Assembly (NCBI GenBank): GCA_934047225.1
Contig: OW203997.1
Location: forward strand, 8,046,417 to 8,110,416
Source: Ypsolopha sequella
Taxonomy: Eukaryota; Arthropoda; Insecta; Lepidoptera; Ypsolophidae
DNA length: 64,000 bases
Direction: 5' to 3'
A program made the position numbers and the translations under genes. The notes below the pieces were generated by a model. That model was given only the letters and a program-made list of their open reading frames with translations, did no database searches and was not told where the DNA came from. Of the stretch, positions 56,381 to 64,000 are shown piece after piece. The first letter of the stretch is position 1; each line of letters begins with the position of its first letter.

Positions 56381-56944
56381 AAAATTGTGAATAATGCTCA
56401 TTTATTTTTGGATAAAACAGCAATAAATAAATTAAAACCTATCCTGGTAATAGACATCAAACAAAAGTAAACATAAAATTGTGAATTATGCTCATTTACT
56501 TTTGGATAAAATAGCAATAAATGAATTAAAACCTATCCTGATAATATACATCAAACAAAAGTAAACATAAAATTGTTAAATATGCTCATTTACTTTTGGA
56601 TAAAACAGCAATAAATAAATTAAAACCTATCCTGGTAATAGACATCAAACAAAAGTAAACATAAAATTGTGAATTATGCTCATTTACTTTTGGATAAAAT
56701 AGCAATAAATGAATTAAAACCTATCCTGGTAATAGACATCAAACAAAAGTAAACATAAAATTGTGAATTGTGCTCATTTACTTTTGGATAAAACAGCAAT
56801 AAATAAATTAAAACCTATCCTGGTAATAGACATCAAACAAAAGTAAACATAAAATTGTGAATTATGCTCATTTACTTTTGGATAAAACAGCAATGAATGA
56901 ATTAGAACCGTTCCTGGTAATAAACATTAAACAAAACATTATTT
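56381..56944. repeat. 94-bp minisatellite, six units
   Basis: Unit starts at 56381, 56475, 56569, 56663, 56757 and 56851, each exactly 94 bp apart, beginning AAAATTGTGAATTATGCTCA. The last unit is the most diverged. A 90-codon open frame (56857-57129) starts inside the last unit but shows no known domain. Confidence 0.92.
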
Positions 56945-57958
56945 TGGCAACAGTTTACAAGTGCGTACGTAATAAAGGTACAAAGAGCAAGATTCACATT
57001 GGAAAACAAACAATCATTATTTTCCTATTTATTTTGTTGACTACAGTTAGACTAGCCCAGGCGATCGAAAACAAAGTTTTACTTCAACTAAATGTAGAGC
57101 TTGCAAAACAAAAGGTGAAGAAAGAGTAATGGATGACTCACGTAGCAAGTTGACCAACACCGATAAAACAAAGAAAAATTGTAGGTGAAAAACCATTAAT
57201 ATTAAAAGTTGAATATGAGCCTAGCTGATAGGTATAATTGAAAGTAAATGAAGACGTGAAAAACATTTCTAGTGTATGTTTGTTGTACATAAAAGAACGC
57301 CGCTTTTCCGAATCGAAGGTGAAACAAATTTCGATGATTGCGTTTAGTAGTTGAAATTAAACTACGATGATCTCACACGAAGTTGCCACCAGTTTCCCTA
57401 ATTCTGTTATTTACAACCGATATATCTTCATTTTCGTCTAACTAGAACAAATTTCAACCACTGCTGTATTCTGTAGAAGTTCTTTCCAAAATGCCGATAC
57501 TTAAACATCATTGGACATGAGCCTGTTCTAAAATAACAAAGAATTGGGTACCTACTTGTTACAATTGAGCTACCGCCAAGTTCTTGAAAACCAGTGCTAA
57601 ATATACCTGCGTTTGGTGTTAATGAATGAATCGTTCAAATTCTTTAATAAGATACTAAAAACGCTAACAAAACCTTTTATTGACGGTGCCAAATCGAAGC
57701 AGTTGGAGTGTCCCTGAACAATTTATAAAATTCAATATCAATAACAAAACCTCTATGAATCGTTTATGTTACGAGCGTTCGATTATCCACTATGAGATGA
57801 GATGAGCCCGGGCGTGTTTCTATTTTCCTGGAATGTGTCGTAACGATTTTATGAGCAGCCAATCTAATAGAAAACCCATATATTTACTCGTGTTTCTGCA
57901 CATACATCGATTTGTTGCAGTCTAGCGAGTTGCAGTAAACCAGTATTATAATTGCTAG
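56945..57958. other. No exon seen
   Basis: AT-rich without an assigned repeat. Confidence 0.45.
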
Positions 57959-58225
57959 CAGTGCCGGTTTTAGCATTAACGGCGCCCTGGGCGAGAATTC
58001 TACGGCGCCCCCTATCTGTTTCCTAAATTATTCATGTGCAAAAAAGAAAAAAAAACATGGGAAAGATTATTTCAATCTTCAATCATGACCAATTATTTTA
58101 ACATAATTTAACGAAATTTTACCGCGCCATCCCGTGATCCATACTGATGAGGGGGCGCTGGCGCCCCTTGATGTCTGGCGCCTTGGGCGGTCGCCCAACT
58201 ACGCCCTACCCTAACGCCGCCACTG
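57959..58225. mobile_element. Non-autonomous hAT element, 8-bp target duplication
   Basis: CAGTGCCGGTTTTAGC and ACGCCGCCACTG ends, flanked by ATTGCTAG on both sides (57951-57958, 58226-58233). Subterminal GGCGCCC repeats. 267 bp. Confidence 0.88.
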
Positions 58226-58616
58226 ATTGCTAGTAAAGAAGCACCATGGGAACACGTGTATTATACAAGCCATGACTGCATGCGATGTGGTGTTGGAATG
58301 AGGCCGTAATCATGGCGCGTAAAACCAGTAATACAACAAGCTGTTGATCAAAAGTCGGCTTTATTTTTAGTGGCTAAGATTTCATACGATGATCAAGTTT
58401 TCGAAGCATTCCTATACCACTCGAGTGTTATTGATGTCGCCTTGGAACCCGATGAAGGGTTTTCATCGACGCGGTGAAGAATGTGTCTTATCATTGTGTT
58501 ATTGAGCTCAATGAAACGTTTTAATAAACTGGAAGCGGTCACTCGCAAAAAAATGTGACAAGAACCGAAATTGCTTTCATATAAAACACACTGAAATGAA
58601 CTTCATTGGCTTAGAC

Positions 58617-58942
58617 CAGCGTTTCTTAACCTTTTTTGCCCACGGATCCCTTAGGAAATCAAGCACAATTTTACGGACCCCTTTAATAAAAAGCAGCAAT
58701 AAATTTCGGACCATTTATTTTAGTTCTACAAATTACAAAAAAAAATACTTTTTCATATAAAATACGTTAATGAGAAGGTTGGTACTGCTTTTTTACAACT
58801 AAATTAGTGATATTTGGGTTTATATTACTACTGCGATTATAATCTAGTAATAGCCTAATCTATTACTAGATTAAGCTGCGAACCCCTATACATATGGTCG
58901 CGGACCCCCAGGGGTCCGCGGACCACAGGTTAAGAAACGCTG
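58617..58942. mobile_element. Non-autonomous hAT element with CAGCGTTTCTTAACC ends
   Basis: TIRs CAGCGTTTCTTAACCT and AGGTTAAGAAACGCTG, flanked by GCTTAGAC and GCTTAAAC (one mismatch). Subterminal CGGACCCC and GGGGTCCGCGG. 326 bp. Confidence 0.87.
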
Positions 58943-59262
58943 GCTTAAACAATTTCGAGCTTTTCTTCTGTTCTGACAAACCTGTTTTTTCTTGCCATCA
59001 ATTTTTTAAACAAAAGTTCCCTCTTCACCTACCCTAAAGGGTTTCTCACACTAGGCAATTCGAACTTTAATTGTGCTTCAATTGTTTGAAGTGCGCGCCA
59101 CGGAGTCTGGACAGACTGGCGACTGGCCAACCAGACCAGCGTGACCTTGAAACTAATTCGAAGGAGAACAAACTTTGCCTGCACAAGTTCACACACCGGC
59201 TGAATATTCATGGAATAAGGAACTGGGCAGGTGGATGCGATGGAATATAATAGAATAGAATA

Positions 59263-59790
59263 GAAAAATGTTTATTAAGAGGATGGCATACCCTAGCAAC
59301 TTTTTTGATTACCCGTTCAGCACAATAAGTCTGATGGCAAAGACCTTATTTGCTTTTAATAGAGGCGATTATATGTTGGCTCTTTGGCCTCTTGTTCCTG
59401 AACGCGCAATACTAGTGATCACGCAGCGAAACAACAAATTGGTGTGTTTTTAGCTAATACTGAAATATTTTGTAGGGAAAAAATATTGGATTTAGGTAAC
59501 ATCCCTTCGTATTTTTATTGCCTATTTTATAAGAAAAAAATCAAGTCAAAATAAGATCTCTTAACCGCGTCTTTGAAACGAACGTTTGAAAACCAAAAAA
59601 AAGAGGGTGGAAAACATTTTTTTTTTGACAAAAGTATAAATCTTAAAATATTGTTTATAGGTGGAATCTCTAGATAAAAGGTCGATAAATCAAATATATT
59701 TTCTTCAATATGAGGAGAGACCTAGTTTCTTAAAATGAACCCTTGAAAACCTGGTGTTGTTGATGTTCTAGCGTCAGGTGTCCCGTTAAT
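59263..59790 (+). repeat. Unclassified repeat, copy 2
   Basis: Matches 10837-11300, with extra sequence near 59640-59690. Preceded by an (ATAGA)n run. Confidence 0.7.
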
Positions 59791-59862
59791 ACTTTTTTAT
59801 TCAAATATAAGAAAAATAAATCATAAGTTTTGCGTTTGGGAACGCGATCCGTCGTATCAATC

Positions 59863-60690
59863 TTAAGGTTAAACGTCAGTCGCTCAGCGCAAAGTGCATC
59901 ACTTAACTTTGTATTTCTTGTTTAAAAGTTAAAGATTGAAAATCTTTTTGGTATGTGGCAGTTAAGGTTTATAAAGTATGAGTTTGCAATTTAATGCACA
60001 ATTAGTCATGATCTCGTCAAAACAAAGTTAAAACAGCATTTTAAGTTGGTTTTGAGAAGATCAGAGGTGCGATTGTGTAAGGAAATAGTCATGAAATCGT
60101 ATTCATTTGATAGCTTAAAACGTATCATCACACTTTATTGAAAAACTTTTTAGTATGTGGCAGTTAAAATTTTTAAAGTATGAGTTTGCAATTTAATGCA
60201 CAATTAGTCATGATCTCGTCCAAATAAAGTTAAAACAGCAATGTTAAAGATTGAAAAACTTTATAGTATGTGGCAGTTAAGGTTAATGCACAATTAGTCA
60301 TGATCTCGTTTTTAAGTTGGTTTTGAGAAGATCAGAGGTGCGATTGTGTAAGGAAATAGTCATGAAATCGTATTCATTTGATAGCTTAAAACGTATCATC
60401 ACACTAAGTGTGATGATACGTTTTAAGCTATCAAATGAATACGTGTCAAACGGCCAATTCGAATTGTCTATGGTGTTCATAGATGCTTTACGATTTGTAT
60501 CGTTATTTTAGACAATGAGTGAACATGACTAATTGTGTATCCAATTTCAAACTCTTGCTTTATAAACCTCACTAATACCTAATACTGAACTATTGGCGTC
60601 AAAACACAGACCAAAATGCTTTTAAATTTCTTAACAAGAAAATCAGTTAAGTTATGCACTTTGCGCTAAGGTACTGACGTTTAACCTTAA
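59863..60690. mobile_element. TTAAGG fold-back family 2, expanded copy
   Basis: TTAAGGTTAAACGTCAG and CTGACGTTTAACCTTAA as in 48511-48855, but 828 bp against 345. Inner segments (TATGTGGCAGTTAAG, AATGCACAATTAGTCATGAT) recur two or three times, and a 37-bp exact palindrome sits at 60369-60405 and 60407-60443. Confidence 0.82.
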
Positions 60691-60921
60691 ACGAATAAAT
60701 TTGTAAAAAGCTGAATAAAGCATCGAAGTATGATATATTGCTGAAGTAAAGGGATACATTTTTGGCAGACGCAAAATGCGGCCTAGAATCTTACGAAACC
60801 GAACGAACAAAGAAAAGTATGCTTCGCGCAAACAAGTTAGCAAAAGGTACACACGAAGATTACACGCAGTCGTAAACTACGCTGCCAAAACTTTGTGGAC
60901 TTTTCCTATCATTAAAATTCT

Positions 60922-61396
60922 TTAAGGCGTATGACCACACTAAATAAGCAACCCGATGTGTGTCGGTACAAATATCAACGGAAACGACATTGCAATAATG
61001 TTCATTTCAGCGTGCCTTGAAAAGTGGCTGTTACGACAACCACTGCGTCTCCGGCTAGCGCAAAATAGGAGAAAATAATACTTTTCACATGGACGCCATG
61101 AAAGGAAAAAAAAATTTAACTTAAATTTTTTTATTTGGTGAAATAATAATTAAAATCGCTTTAGGCGTTTGGAAGGAGTAAGAGAATTCTTATGTTAATC
61201 ATGTGAAACTTTCGATGACTTTCGATTTTTTTTGTCAAAACTTACAATAGAAAAATAGTTTATGAAACTTAAAATTTATTTTTGACTCTATAATGCCTAT
61301 CATATATTTTTATGAAAGTTTTTGGACCACCCGTGTGGAAGGAGTAGGCCTTCAAAGACAGGACCAAATTGCAGTTGGCGTATCCATTCGCCTTAA
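60922..61396. mobile_element. TTAAGG element family 4, copy 2
   Basis: TTAAGGCGTATGACCACAC to CATTCGCCTTAA, matching 44795-45248 along its length. Confidence 0.78.
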
Positions 61397-61606
61397 CCTT
61401 GAATACTTTAGACCCACAAAAATTAGTGAAACAAATAAATAAATAAAATTACGCATATTCGTATTCTAAAGAATAAATTGTACCTAACAAAAAAAAAACA
61501 TAATATTTACACATTACACTAGGAGATACCATGTACATAGGCGAGCTTATCTCTAAAAAATATTTCTTCCAGCAAACCCGGATTGTTATACAAAAGTCAT
61601 AATTAA

Positions 61607-62229
61607 AAAACCGGCCAAGTGCGAGTCAGACTCGCGTACCTAGATTTAATTTTGTCATTTTTTTTCGTGAATTTCTAGACCGCTTTATTTTTCCTGTAAT
61701 CTTTACGTAAACACATATTACCATGATTTTTTTTATATTTTTTTGTCCACCAGTTTTGGAGATTATTTTTTATTTTTCTCACTTTTGTTTTGGAAATATT
61801 TTGAACAATTTAAAATTTTTCATATTTTTTTACACTTTTATGTGGGCAAATTAATGCTATTTTTGTGCTAAATTTTGATAAATTTAATTTTGTAATTTTT
61901 CGTGAATTTCTCGACCGCTTTATTTTTCCTGTAATCTTTACGTAAACACATATTACCATGATTTTTTTTATATTTTTTGGTCCACCAGTTTTGGAGATTA
62001 TTTTTTATTTTTCTCAATTTTGTTTTGGAAATATTTTGAACAATTTCAAATTTTTCATATTTTTTTTTACCCTTTTATGTGGGCAAATTAATGCTATTTT
62101 TGTGCTAAATTTCATGTATTTAACTTTAACGGTGCTAAAGTTATGAGGCTGTGACATACGGACGGACGGACGGACAACGGAGTCTCACCATAAGGTTCCT
62201 GTTGTACCTTTTAGGTACGGAACCCTAAA
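61607..62229 (+). repeat. CGGCCAAGTGCGAG repeat with internal tandem duplication
   Basis: Head CCGGCCAAGTGCGAGTCAG, tail CGGACGGACGGACAACGG and TACGGAACCCTAAAA. About 240 bp of AT-rich interior is present twice in tandem (from about 61640 and 61881). Confidence 0.8.
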
Positions 62230-62636
62230 AATAGACATACGTACTAAAAAAACACATGTACATTAAACTATGTTAATATACTTTACACCGATGGTTATAA
62301 ATAACTACCATATACCTACATAAATAATAAACATATAATTAATTACATATAAACCTAATATTTATAATGATGTAAAAATTAAATAAAAGTACATAGAAAT
62401 AGTTCCCTACAAAAGCGGCAACATGTAGTATCAAACAGCTACTTAGCTGATGTGTAATATAGCAAGTTCTTATACATTATGTGGGATGTCTGTTGATGGT
62501 TTAACTGAAAATTGCATTGAATTTCAATAAAATAATCATATTTTTAGGCTTTTTATTACATTACCAAACACGGACATAATGTTATTGCACACTATCACGT
62601 ACAACACGGTTTTTTTCCGTAAAAAATGTATCGCAC

Positions 62637-63207
62637 TCCCACTAATATTATAAATGCGAAAGTTTGGATGGATGCTTGTTACTCTTTCACGCCGAAACTA
62701 CTGAAACGATTAGACTAAAACTTTGCACCAATATAATTCTAGACCACCTCTATTCTGTATCTTTAGTTGCCAACTGTACTGGTGCCTATCATCAAAAACA
62801 TAGTTAAAAACTGAAATTTCAAAATTGCCATTAGTGGGCACTGAACAACTTACAAACTGTGTCGTCACTTCAAGCGCGAATATATCCTAAGACAATCGGA
62901 ATTCGATAGTATATGTATGTTTTTGATGATAGACACCCAGTCCAGATGGCAACTAAAGATACATAATAGGCCCTCTAGAATAGGACATAGGCTACTTTTT
63001 ATCCCATAAATCAGTTCCCATTGGAAGACAATAGGGTGTCAAGTTCTTATAGAAAAGTGATGTACTGTTACTCCTTAATGGTTTAGTGAGGATAGGATGG
63101 GATGGGATGGGATAGTGGCATTAGTGGAATGAGATGGGATGGGAAGGGATTTGATACGACTATACAAAAACTTAATCAACGCGGGCGAAGCCGCGGGCAA
63201 AAGCTAG
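62637..63207 (+). mobile_element. Lep1-like Helitron with nested fold-back
   Basis: Begins TCCCACTAATATTATAAATG and ends with a GCGGGCGAAGCCGC hairpin followed by CTAG (63204-63207), as expected of a Helitron-type non-autonomous element. I know this sequence type from Lepidoptera. Interrupted by 62748-62973. A GGGAT run lies at 63094-63150. Confidence 0.75.
62748..62973. mobile_element. CCTATTATGTATC fold-back inside the Helitron
   Basis: CTATTCTGTATCTTTAGTTG is mirrored by CAACTAAAGATACATAATAG. Flanked by TTCTAGA and TCTAGAA in the host. Confidence 0.78.
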
Positions 63208-63231
63208 TATAATATATATCGTCATGACAAG

Positions 63232-63515
63232 AGTCCCCTAGGGGGTGTTCCGAGTGTGAACTATCAAATGCAAGCCACACTCAGTACACCCGCGTTTCAC
63301 CGACGATTATTACGTCCTAACGTGATGAGTGGTGAGCCCTATCGCCGTACTACGGGGCCTTTTTAGGTTTCCTTACGATGTTACCCTTCACTGTTCCGCG
63401 TTACTAGTAGTAAGTAAGAACAAATACTATGCACATAAATTCCGAAAACCTCATTGGTGTATGCCTGACCAGGGATCGAACCTATCTCAAGATTGAGAGG
63501 CCAGGCTACCGCCCC
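63232..63515 (-). mobile_element. tRNA-derived SINE, reverse copy
   Basis: The right end is the complement of the tRNA-like head (GCCTGACCAGGGATCGAACC); the body holds TGAGCCCTATCGCCGTACTA and AAATACTATGCACATAAATT. Confidence 0.75.
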
Positions 63516-64000
63516 TATTTTCTTTATATTATTAATTACCTATTCTTTTCTCTATTTTTGGGAAATTCCGTCCCTCAAAATGAGAAACACGAATCCTTAT
63601 AGGTTCACTTCGTTGTCCGTCTGTCTATCTGTCCGTTTGTCAGATACCTCCTACAAAAGTCTACAGCTTCATTGTGCTGTAAAAAAATCAGGCTTTTAGC
63701 ATACCGCGAACCGAAAGCCATACTTGATTAAATCCTTCGAACATTGAAAAGCTTTCGATACGAAGCAATTTCTCCGAAGAGAGTGAGTCACAAGTGGAAA
63801 AACCTGAGAGGCCCTCCTGATAGCCGTTCATAAATTAACAATTTCCTCAGGTTTCAACACTGACAGCAGGATAGCGTATACAATTTTCAACGAGTGCGAC
63901 AGAGATGGCATTAGATCACTAGTCGCGACCCCTGGTTTATGAACGCAGCCCGGGATTCCAGTATCGATTATTTTAATACTAACCTTTGCAAATAACACAC

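Noticed and set aside
56381..56944. CRISPR array
   Set aside because: Units are contiguous 94-bp repeats without unique spacers, in a eukaryotic genome.
56857..57129. 90-codon membrane protein
   Set aside because: Starts inside a minisatellite unit, with no promoter, homology or splice support.
51264..64000. Missing TM1-3 exon of the transporter
   Set aside because: I looked for a minus-strand DGGWGW-type block followed by helices and found none; all open frames there are short or lie in repeats.

Overview
The window looks like nuclear DNA of a moth or butterfly (Lepidoptera). It is AT-rich and intron-rich, has no bacterial operon structure, and is packed with repeat types I know from Lepidoptera: a tRNA-headed SINE, the CGGCCAAGTGCGAG repeat, a Lep1-like Helitron, RTE-type LINE ends and many small fold-back (MITE-like) elements. 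The species cannot be fixed from sequence alone.

One host gene could be assembled. It is a monocarboxylate-transporter-like (SLC16/MCT, major facilitator) gene on the minus strand, running from its first visible exon at 51263 down to the stop codon at 29109. Eleven exons join with GT..AG junctions and matching phases, giving about 612 codons: TM4 to TM12, the long cytosolic loop between TM6 and TM7, and an acidic C-terminal tail. TM1-3 and the start codon are not found in 51264-64000, so the 5' end probably lies beyond the right edge behind an intron of more than 12.7 kb.

Layout: 1-28.6 kb is intergenic, made of nested transposon remnants and unassigned AT-rich DNA. 28.7-51.3 kb is the transporter gene, whose introns hold LINE, SINE, Tc1/mariner-like and fold-back insertions. 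51.3-64 kb is probably its upstream intron, with LINE ends, a 94-bp minisatellite, two small hAT elements with 8-bp target duplications, a Helitron and several TTAA-flanked fold-backs.

The most notable structures are: six sequence-distinct fold-back families that all begin TTAAGG next to a TTAA; a 1.33-kb TA-flanked element with a broken DDE transposase; a 1.17-kb element with about 345-bp inverted arms sitting inside an older palindrome; a hairpin with 98-bp identical arms just downstream of the gene; hammerhead-ribozyme-like cores in intronic fold-backs; two 360-bp LINE-end elements with the same 5' boundary, one of which may supply the gene's poly(A) signal; and a local duplication around exon 3 of the transporter. 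I saw no evidence of a wholly new multi-gene system.
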